Source: JANOSH01 sp031415695
Lineage (GTDB): Bacteria > Actinomycetota > Acidimicrobiia > Acidimicrobiales > Ilumatobacteraceae
DNA length: 5,898 nucleotides
Assembly: GCA_031415695.1 (NCBI GenBank)
Contig: JANOSH010000077.1
Coordinates: forward strand, 1 to 5,898
Direction of reading: 5' to 3'
Shown piece after piece: positions 1-4,952 of this stretch (position 1 is its first letter; each line of letters starts with the position of its first letter). A program made the translations under genes and the position numbers. Below the pieces are notes generated by a model. It searched no databases and had not been told where the DNA came from. It saw only the letters and a program-made list of their open reading frames with translations.

Positions 1-141
1 ACGGCATGGGCAATATCGGGTCGCGTGGAGATCGAGGCATAGAGGAGGGAGCCGACGAGTTCCATATAAGGTCGCTGCTGCATCTCCGCTCGCTGCTGCA
101 TCGACGAAGCTTCATCCGACTTCGACAGCTTCGTCTGCTCC
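1..141. repeat. Terminal direct repeat, left copy (circle overlap)
   Basis: These 141 bases are identical, base for base, to 5758-5898 at the other end. The copy lies inside the coding sequence for the end of reverse transcriptase and the connection, not at an LTR, so it is not a biological terminal repeat of the element. It is best read as the overlap left when a circular path is written as a line. Removing one copy joins the reading frame exactly: codon phase is preserved across 1/5757. Confidence 0.97.
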
Positions 142-3100
142 TCCGGTGTGTCTCGAGGCTGTGCATTTTCCAGGCAGAACTGATGCAGCAGCTTCTCGAT
201 GTACGACGCCTGGGTCAATTCGATGCTGCGACGATGACGATTCCGTGTGATCTTCATGCCCAACACCCATTCCGCTGCTCCGAGGTCCTTCATATCGTAT
301 TCTTCGCACAGCGCGGATTTCACTTCGTTCCATTCGTCGCGGTCGACTTCGAAGAATGTTGGAATGAGGTCATCGACGAAGAGTCCGACTCGCATGGGCA
401 GGCCTGATCGAGACTGCTTCACATATACACACGGGTCAGACACGCAAGGTCGAAAGTTCAATCGGATCAGTGTGCGGTTGATGGATTCATACCACAGGTG
501 GGATCCCTGCTTGGTACCGTAGAGACCTTTCTTGAGTCTGCAGCACGCTGGTCCGACCACTCCTCCTCTTTCGAGCTTCGGGTCGACTCCGGGTGGAAGC
601 TTCATGAATACGACAGCGTCCATCACTCCGTTGAGGAAAGCAGTCTTCACATCCAGCTGATCCACCTCCATGTCTTCCACAGCAGCCAGGCACAGCAGAA
701 CACGCAGGGACTTGTACATCATCACGGGGGCGAAGGTCTCGAAGAAGTCGAGGCCTTCTCTCTGTGTGAACCCTTTGGCTACTAACCTCGCTTTGTATCT
801 CTCCACTGACCCGTCGCTGTTGAGCTTCAGCTTGAAGACCCATTTACATCCGATGGGACGCCGATGGGCTTCTTCAGCATCCGACATGGACACGATGTCC
901 CAGGTGTCATGATCACGCAGTGACTGGAGCTCCTCCTTCATGGCGGTATCCCACTGAAGATGTTGAGGCGACCTGATGGCCTCTTCGTAGGTCTTGGGTT
1001 CGATGATGAAAGGCATGGGTGGAGGGTTCGGACGCGCAGCGGAAGCTACGAACGCCGATGAATAATCCACCGCAGGCTTCTCGCGAACACCACGACGCGG
1101 CTCAGGGATCGAAGGCGGGTCTGTACTAATTTTCTTCTTCTTGCTTCTTGATTTCTTCTTGATAGGCGCTGCTACTACTGGCTCCTCCTGCGCCTCGACT
1201 ATTTCCTCTTCTTGATTCTTCTCCTCCTCGACGGCCACTGGCTCGGCCTGATTTTCCTTCTGCTCCTCCTCAACCTGATCGACTGCACGTTCTGCGGCCT
1301 CCATCGCTGCACGAACCTTAGCATTCTGCTCCTCCTGAGCGACACGTTCCTGACGAATTTTCTCTTCAGCTGCACTGGCTCGCAGCGTTCGTCGAAGCTG
1401 TTCCTCTTCACTCTCCACACTCCAGGGCTGGTACAATCGATGGGCAGCGATGCGAGCAGCACGACGACTGGGCTCTGCAGGACCGGCAGCATCATTCGCA
1501 TATTTCTCCTCCTGCAGTGCCACACGATTTTCCTCTGCAGCTTCAGCATCACGAGTGAGCTCCTCCTGCAACGCGGCTGCAGCAGTGAACTGCAACTCAT
1601 GGAAGGTGCAATCTCGTGATACCACCACTCGACCATTGACGAAGCACAGATAACCTCGCTTGCTCTCTTCATATCCGACGAAAATTCCTTTGACTTTCTT
1701 GGCGTCCATCTTACCACGCTGGGATCCAGGGACGTTCACGAATACATCGCAGCCGAGGATACGAAGATGCTTGATGGACGGCTTGACTCCAGTCCATAGT
1801 TCGATGGCCGTCTTGGTGGGATCGCCGGAACCTTTGCTGCAGCTTCGATTGGAGACATAGACTGCGGCTTTGAGAGCGAGACTCCACATCGAGGCAGGCA
1901 GTCCAGCACGGTGCATCGAGCAGGACGATCGTTCTCCACCGGTTCGGTTCCAGCGCTCTGGGCGTCCATTGTGCTGAGGAGTGTCAGCAGTGGTGCTGGT
2001 CACGGTGACGCCGTGGTCCTCGAAGTATTGCAGCAACTTTCTCGAGCGATACTCACCGCCTCCATCCGAGTGGAATTCCTTGAGTGGTCGTCCGGTCTGA
2101 ACCACTGCGCGTTTATGTAACGCGATGAGTGCATCAGTGGTCTCAGCCTTGGTCTTCATGGTGTGCAGGAACACCATGCCTGAATATTCATCGATCACCA
2201 CGGATGCATACTTGACTCCTTCGAGCGACTCGAGTACGGATTCGTCACTCGTGGTCACGGTCAGCAGGTCAGCGTGCCAGCGATCCATCACTGCTCGAGC
2301 GTGATAACCTTCGTCGATTTTGTTCTTGAATGCAGAGCGATGGCCCTTCCCGTATTCGCAGTGCTCGCACTCCAGCGCCTGGTTCATATCCTTCCCGTCT
2401 GCACGCAGCTTCAACGAGTCCAATCCAGTCACTGCGCCATTCTTGACCATCGCCTTGAGTGCAGCTCGCCCGATGTGAAACATTCGCTGGTGAAGCAGAT
2501 GGAAAGGTTTGATGGCGGTCATGGATGCATGATCGACGGGAACAGCCTGCGCAGGCAACACAGCAGGTACGACAGCAGGCACAGCAGCAACAGCAGCACG
2601 CGGTGGACGCGGTGCGGCTGCAGCTGCAGCATCAGCCTGCTGGAAGGGTGGTGCGCGTTGAGCGACATACTGACCGAGTCCTGCATGCACGATCGCCGGC
2701 ACAGCAGCGGGTACAGCAGCTGGATCAACGACGACGGCAGGGACACTGACAACGTTGAATGCTTCTTCTGGTGTGTTCAGGCTCGGCAATTTTTGTTCGC
2801 TCCTGCTCGCATCGTGTGGCCACACATACAAGTTGCCTTGACGTGGAATCTTCGCGACGATGCGCTTGCTGGTCAATTCGCCTCGGGTGACTTCTGCGAA
2901 TGACTTCTTGAAGGTCACTTCACAGCCGCTATCGACGAGCTTCACCACACTCAGCAGAGAAGCAGCAAGAGACGAATCATAGACGACGTCCTTCAGCAGC
3001 ACCGTATTCTTCCCTTCGCCTCGTAGTCTCACATCACCTCCCTCTCTCAGCGTGACAGTCTGGTTGTTAGCGACGCGGATGGTGACCGGTGCGACCGACT

Positions 3101-4610
3101 TCAGGCGAGTCATGATAGCACGGTCGCATGACATGTGAACCGTGGCGCCAGTGTCAACGACGAGACCGCGCAGCTTCGGAGGGCCATTCTTCCACGCCGA
3201 GTTCGACGCGAGTGAGGCCATGGCTTGTTGCTCGACGACCTGCTTCTGATCTTGTGGTGTTTCTGCCTGCATCGACAGGTCCATCGGCACTTGCTCGGCA
3301 AACGCACTCCATTCTTCTTCTTCCTCGACGGGCTCCTGTCGCTGAGCAGAAGCAGCGAACTCACGATGATCATTTCCACGCGATGATGCTGCGCTTCTCT
3401 GCTGCCCGAATCCACCGCGAGGACCACGCTGGCTGAATCCACCGGATGAACGGCAGTTAGCATCGGATTCCGTGTGTCCGAGACGACGGCATCGGGTGCA
3501 CTTCAGAGCTGAAGAAGGAATCGAAGGACAATCAAACATCAAGTGAGTAGTCTTCGAGCACAAGTGGCAGCCGCGCATTTGCGATTGCTCCGCAGCAGAA
3601 TTTCCGCCTCCACTTCGAGGCTGCTGCTGGAAAGCATTGCGCGGTTGTCCTCCACCTCGACCAAGCTGTCTAGATCTCTGCATCGTCGACCAGTGCTCCT
3701 GCTGCTGCTCGGATCCGGTTCTTCCCGCGAAATGAGCAGCTTCTTCCTTCGCATTGGCGCGACGTTCTTGGAAGTCGCGGCATCGTTCAGTGACTTCATC
3801 CAGCGTCAGGTCGGAACTCATGCGCATGGTCTCGACGAGTGTGGCGTACATCGGAGTCAGTCCTTCGAGCACGACGTAGATCATATCTTCTTCGGTGACG
3901 GGCGATCCCATCTGAGCGAGACGCAGCGAGACTTCTTGCACTCGCGCCAGGAAAACATCGAACTTCTCATTTCGCTCCATCTTCGAGTGCATCAGCTTGG
4001 TTCGCGTCAGATGCTTACTCGCTGTGCTCTTTCTTTCGTACTGTGCCAGGAGGATCTTCCACACTCCGTGAGCGTCGCCCATGGTGACGTTGATCATCAG
4101 CTGGGTCTGAGCATCAGACAGGCAGTTGATGAGAAACGAGTGAGCACGTTTCGACTTGGCCACTCGGGCCATCAACTCTGCCTGCTCCTTCTTCTGCGCT
4201 GCAGCCTGCTGCTTCGTCAGCTTCTTCTTCTTCTTCGAGCCTGCGCTCTTGGGCGCGGCTTCAATCTTGGCATCTTCGGCAGAGGGCGAGGCGGCAACCT
4301 TGGCATCGCTGGCAGCCTTCGCTTCCTCCTCATCGACTTCTTCATCGCTGCTGTCACTATCGACGAGTTCCTCTCCAGTGCGCATGCTGAGTAGCCTGCG
4401 CGTCTCCTTGTCCGTGGCAGCGAGAGGAAACTCCACTACTTCATACAGTCCCTGTGCGCCCATGTGGGCCACGACTTTCAACTTCCACAGCGGGAACGCA
4501 GCGGCCTGGCCACTGAACCGTAAGTGATAGAAGCTTCCTCCTCCATTCACTCCTCCGCTGGATAATTCTCCTCCGTTCGAATTGGCGTTCGACATGGCGC
4601 TTAGGCTCAT
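1..4610 (-). CDS. gag-pol: Copia Gag-Pol polyprotein, part 1 (Gag to RT; continues across the circle junction at 5757)
   Basis: This piece encodes residues 1-1536 of a 1,804-residue Gag-Pol polyprotein; the frame leaves at base 1 and resumes at 5757. The chosen ATG at 4610 lies in the primer binding site. An ATG at 4595 (residue 6) has a better context (GCC before ATG) and may be the real start. An in-frame stop (TGA, 4638-4636) lies upstream in the LTR. Domains in order: Gag core about 157-288; zinc knuckles 348-386; protease D486-T-G-A; integrase zinc site H707, H712, C748, C751 and catalytic D781, D849, E885; reverse transcriptase D1320 and D1413-D1414. The polyprotein builds the particle, cleaves itself, copies the RNA and inserts the DNA. 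Copia polyproteins are commonly about 1,300-1,450 residues; the excess here comes from insertions near 78-155, 620-692, 1010-1160 and 1576-1649. Gag and Pol share one frame with no stop or frameshift between them. Confidence 0.96.
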   Translation of the reverse strand, partial: MSLSAMSNANSNGGELSSGGVNGGGSFYHLRFSGQAAAFPLWKLKVVAHMGAQGLYEVVEFPLAATDKETRRLLSMRTGEELVDSDSSDEEVDEEEAKAASDAKVAASPSAEDAKIEAAPKSAGSKKKKKLTKQQAAAQKKEQAELMARVAKSKRAHSFLINCLSDAQTQLMINVTMGDAHGVWKILLAQYERKSTASKHLTRTKLMHSKMERNEKFDVFLARVQEVSLRLAQMGSPVTEEDMIYVVLEGLTPMYATLVETMRMSSDLTLDEVTERCRDFQERRANAKEEAAHFAGRTGSEQQQEHWSTMQRSRQLGRGGGQPRNAFQQQPRSGGGNSAAEQSQMRGCHLCSKTTHLMFDCPSIPSSALKCTRCRRLGHTESDANCRSSGGFSQRGPRGGFGQQRSAASSRGNDHREFAASAQRQEPVEEEEEWSAFAEQVPMDLSMQAETPQDQKQVVEQQAMASLASNSAWKNGPPKLRGLVVDTGATVHMSCDRAIMTRLKSVAPVTIRVANNQTVTLREGGDVRLRGEGKNTVLLKDVVYDSSLAASLLSVVKLVDSGCEVTFKKSFAEVTRGELTSKRIVAKIPRQGNLYVWPHDASRSEQKLPSLNTPEEAFNVVSVPAVVVDPAAVPAAVPAIVHAGLGQYVAQRAPPFQQADAAAAAAPRPPRAAVAAVPAVVPAVLPAQAVPVDHASMTAIKPFHLLHQRMFHIGRAALKAMVKNGAVTGLDSLKLRADGKDMNQALECEHCEYGKGHRSAFKNKIDEGYHARAVMDRWHADLLTVTTSDESVLESLEGVKYASVVIDEYSGMVFLHTMKTKAETTDALIALHKRAVVQTGRPLKEFHSDGGGEYRSRKLLQYFEDHGVTVTSTTADTPQHNGRPERWNRTGGERSSCSMHRAGLPASMWSLALKAAVYVSNRSCSKGSGDPTKTAIELWTGVKPSIKHLRILGCDVFVNVPGSQRGKMDAKKVKGIFVGYEESKRGYLCFVNGRVVVSRDCTFHELQFTAAAALQEELTRDAEAAEENRVALQEEKYANDAAGPAEPSRRAARIAAHRLYQPWSVESEEEQLRRTLRASAAEEKIRQERVAQEEQNAKVRAAMEAAERAVDQVEEEQKENQAEPVAVEEEKNQEEEIVEAQEEPVVAAPIKKKSRSKKKKISTDPPSIPEPRRGVREKPAVDYSSAFVASAARPNPPPMPFIIEPKTYEEAIRSPQHLQWDTAMKEELQSLRDHDTWDIVSMSDAEEAHRRPIGCKWVFKLKLNSDGSVERYKARLVAKGFTQREGLDFFETFAPVMMYKSLRVLLCLAAVEDMEVDQLDVKTAFLNGVMDAVVFMKLPPGVDPKLERGGVVGPACCRLKKGLYGTKQGSHLWYESINRTLIRLNFRPCVSDPCVYVKQSRSGLPMRVGLFVDDLIPTFFEVDRDEWNEVKSALCEEYDMKDLGAAEWVLGMKITRNRHRRSIELTQASYIEKLLHQFCLENAQPRDTPEEQTKLSKSDEASSMQQRAEMQQRPYMELVGSLLYASISTRPDIAHA
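171..905 (-). other. Reverse transcriptase domain (residues about 1236-1480)
   Basis: The copia RT blocks appear in order: HDTWDIV; CKWVFKLKLNSDGSVERYKA; LVAKGFTQREGLDFFETFAPV; QLDVKTAFLNG with catalytic D1320; LKKGLYGTKQGSHLWY; and GLFVDDLIP with D1413-D1414. The usual YVDD box is FVDD here. The domain copies the RNA genome to DNA inside the particle using the tRNA primer. The region between integrase and TWDIV contains the conserved TYEEAIRSP...W..AM.EEL block (about 1207-1225) that precedes RT in copia elements. Confidence 0.95.
1026..1580 (-). other. Glu-rich linker with Lys-rich cluster between integrase and RT (residues about 1011-1195)
   Basis: From about 1010 the chain is rich in Glu, Gln, Ala and Arg with long charged-helix character (stretches such as ALQEELTRDAEAAEENRV and EEKIRQERVAQEEQNAKV), broken by a PWSVES segment. 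It becomes highly acidic (about 1115-1148) and then turns basic: K1151-K1153, SRS, K1157-K1160. A Pro-rich stretch (PPSIPEPRR, later PNPPPMP) leads to RT. In yeast Ty1 the integrase C-terminus carries a bipartite basic nuclear localisation signal; the position here is comparable. That role is inference from composition and place. Confidence 0.7.
1581..2522 (-). other. Integrase domain (residues about 697-1010)
   Basis: The N-terminal zinc site is H707-X4-H712-X35-C748-X2-C751, followed by GKGHR, the copia version of HHCC. The catalytic core has D781 (WHADLL), D849 (FHSDGGGEY) and E885 (TPQHNGRPERWNRT). Exactly 35 residues separate D849 and E885, the D,D-35-E signature. A C-terminal part contains LRILGCDVFVNVP and KGIFVGYEESKRGY, the conserved copia block before the linker. 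Integrase joins the LTR ends (TG...CA) to host DNA. All essential residues are present. Confidence 0.94.
2535..2755 (-). other. Ala/Val/Pro-rich spacer between protease and integrase (residues about 620-692)
   Basis: About 70 residues built almost only of Ala, Val and Pro with some Gln (for example VVVDPAAVPAAVPAIV, then AAAAAAPRPP and AAVAAVPAVVPAVLPAQ). The DNA beneath it is rich in GCN/GTN codons, seen on the plus strand as runs of AGC and CAG triplets, which suggests growth by replication slippage. It sits where copia elements have the short pre-integrase segment leading into the HHCC motif. No membrane role is implied: prolines interrupt every hydrophobic run. Confidence 0.75.
2931..3179 (-). 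other. Aspartic protease domain (residues about 478-560)
   Basis: The domain opens with LRGLVVDTGATVHM: D486-T-G-A is the catalytic triad motif of retropepsins, in the copia pattern D-(S/T)-G-A followed by a hydrophobic and His. It closes with AASLLSVVKLVDSGC, the conserved LLSV-x-x-L block of copia proteases. As a homodimer it would cut the polyprotein into Gag, protease, integrase and RT-RNase H. Cleavage sites cannot be read from sequence alone. Confidence 0.92.
3453..3569 (-). other. Paired zinc knuckles of the nucleocapsid part of Gag
   Basis: The first knuckle is canonical CX2CX4HX4C (C348, C351, H356, C361). The second, nine residues on, is CX2CX4HX6C (C371, C374, H379, C386), two residues longer in the last interval. 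Such knuckles bind and package the RNA genome in retroelements. Most copia Gags carry a single knuckle, so a pair is less usual. An Arg/Gly-rich tail follows (QRGPRGGFGQQR), also suited to nucleic-acid binding. Confidence 0.88.
4146..4379 (-). other. Charged insertion within Gag (residues about 78-155)
   Basis: Between the N-terminal Trp segment and the main Gag core lies a stretch that changes from strongly acidic (about 80-96: DSDSSDEEVDEEE) to Ala/Lys-rich, with five lysines at 126-130 and further basic residues to R155. Composition suggests a disordered or extended helical spacer rather than a folded domain. Many copia Gags pass between these two parts with a short loop. Function unknown. 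Confidence 0.7.
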
Positions 4611-4614
4611 AACC
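4604..4614 (-). promoter_or_regulatory. Primer binding site, tRNA-Met anticodon-region (half-tRNA) type
   Basis: Directly after the LTR's terminal CA the minus strand reads GGTTATGAGCC. Its complement, GGCTCATAACC, is the anticodon stem-loop of methionine initiator tRNA, with anticodon CAT. It does not match the 3' end of a tRNA. Drosophila copia and yeast Ty5 are known to prime from a tRNA-iMet fragment cut in the anticodon region, and their sites look like this one. The match may extend further, but that depends on the unknown host tRNA. The site contains the first ATG of the gag-pol frame. The alternative, an elongator tRNA-Met, is less likely because the pairs next to the loop are G-C rich. 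Confidence 0.85.
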
Positions 4615-4630
4615 TGATGGAAAAGGTCAG

Positions 4631-4661
4631 ACAGTCACACACAACACAACACAGTCACACA
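4631..4661. repeat. CA/GT-rich direct repeats near the LTR 3' end
   Basis: The 11-mer ACAGTCACACA occurs at 4631-4641 and 4651-4661, separated by ACACAAC-type simple sequence. On the coding strand this is a GT-rich tract about 25-60 bp before the PBS, probably in R/U5. GU-rich RNA can act downstream of a polyadenylation site, but no AATAAA-like signal is visible nearby, so the role is open. Confidence 0.65.
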
Positions 4662-4834
4662 GTCAAGCAGTGCAGGATGCAATGCTTACTCGCTCTTCTC
4701 TCTATGTGTGCGTTTGCTGGGTTGGGATGAAATCGGCTGTTGGCTCTTCTTGGAATAGTGAACAAGCAGAACAAAGCCCAAAGCTGAAAGCAGCGCGCGC
4801 CTCAGGTCGGTCAAGGCATGCGCTATTCACGCAC

Positions 4835-4864
4835 TTGCACAGTCAGAGAATATTCTGACTGCAA
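4835..4864. repeat. Imperfect palindrome in the LTR, core GAATATTC
   Basis: The 8-bp perfect palindrome GAATATTC (4848-4855) is flanked by TTGC-AC-AGTCA-GA on the left and TGACTGCAA on the right, giving arms TTGC...AGTCA / TGACTGCAA with two 2-nt bulges. A wider pair, GGTCGG (4805-4810) and CCGACC (4866-4871), encloses it. It lies about 30-60 bp from the LTR 5' end on the coding strand, a position expected to be U3. It could be a dimeric protein-binding site or an RNA hairpin; neither is shown. Confidence 0.7.
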
Positions 4865-4877
4865 GCCGACCGATTCT

Positions 4878-4909
4878 ACGGGATGATTCCAACACTCCTC
4901 CTATCCCGT
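4878..4909. repeat. Inverted repeat enclosing the PPT/LTR junction
   Basis: ACGGGAT (4878-4884) and ATCCCGT (4903-4909) are perfect 7-bp complements around an 18-nt interval that contains the LTR start and most of the polypurine tract. In the element's RNA this could fold with the PPT 3' end in the loop. A short inverted repeat at this spacing can also arise by chance. Confidence 0.5.
4895..4907 (-). promoter_or_regulatory. Polypurine tract (plus-strand primer)
   Basis: The minus strand reads GGGATAGGAGGAG immediately before the LTR start TGTTGG. All but one of the 13 bases are purines. This is the expected place and composition for the RNase H-resistant RNA that primes second-strand DNA synthesis, and its 3' end sets the LTR boundary at 4894/4895. 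Confidence 0.88.
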
Positions 4910-4952
4910 TGGATCGGGAGTTGAGAATCGCGAATTTGCCTTTGCTTTCTGT
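4908..4952 (-). other. 3' untranslated stretch between pol stop and PPT
   Basis: Forty-five bases between the TAA stop and the polypurine tract. No open frame or further motif is seen here, apart from the outer two bases of the inverted repeat at 4903-4909 and a second short hairpin possibility (TCCCG 4904-4908 with CGGGA 4915-4919). Confidence 0.8.

Larger units (their letters stand above)
3396..4610 (-). other. gag: Gag region of the polyprotein (residues about 1-405)
   Basis: Gag forms the particle shell and binds the genomic RNA. The N-terminus is Gly/Ser/Asn-rich, followed by a segment with W42 (FPLWKLKVVAHM) resembling the first helix of copia Gag. A charged insertion follows (about 78-155; see its own entry). 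The UBN2-like Gag core spans about 157-288, with SFLINCLSDAQ, then VWKILLAQYERKS and a block ending FQERR. Residues 348-386 hold two zinc knuckles, and 387-405 are Arg/Gly-rich. The boundary to protease is not visible as a motif, since the cleavage site is unknown; residue 405 is a working limit. Confidence 0.9.
4615..4894 (-). repeat. Long terminal repeat (single copy, about 280 bp)
   Basis: Read on the minus strand the LTR begins TGTTGGAATC and ends CCTTTTCCATCA. The ends TG...CA form an imperfect terminal inverted repeat: TGTTGGAA against the complement of TTCCATCA matches at 7 of 8 positions, as expected for integrase recognition. The boundaries are fixed independently by the polypurine tract directly upstream (4907-4895) and the primer binding site directly downstream (4614-4604). 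Only one copy is present, as in a one-LTR circle or a collapsed assembly. It should hold the promoter and polyadenylation signals, but I see no convincing TATA box or AATAAA, so the U3/R/U5 borders cannot be placed. The only ATG on the coding strand within it is at the GCATGC near 4816-4821. Confidence 0.9.

Noticed and set aside
1199..1717. Minus-strand open frame of 172 codons in a different phase
   Set aside because: Out of frame with the integrase and linker it overlaps; Arg/Lys/Ser-rich translation typical of a shifted Glu-rich coding stretch.
2525..2749. CAG/AGC triplet runs as a microsatellite or CRISPR-like array
   Set aside because: The triplets are irregular and in frame with the Ala/Val-rich protein segment. 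There are no spacers or fixed-length repeats.
2274..2903. Plus-strand open frame of 209 codons opposite the protease-integrase spacer
   Set aside because: Shadow of the gag-pol frame; its composition follows the triplet-rich spacer and it shows no motif.
3543..4394. Long plus-strand open frame (283 codons) opposite gag
   Set aside because: It is antisense to conserved Gag sequence and its translation is rich in Leu/Ser/Arg, as produced by the complement of Lys/Glu/Ala codons. No domain is recognisable. An antisense regulator as in Ty1 was considered, but nothing in the sequence supports it.
4593..4614. A tRNA-Met gene fragment, suggested by the GGCTCATAACC anticodon loop
   Set aside because: No acceptor stem, D arm or T arm is present around it; position directly after the LTR shows it is a primer binding site.
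4615..4894. TATA box and polyadenylation signal in the LTR
   Set aside because: AT-rich spots such as GAATATTC lie in the palindrome and do not match a TATA box; no AATAAA or close variant was found on the coding strand.
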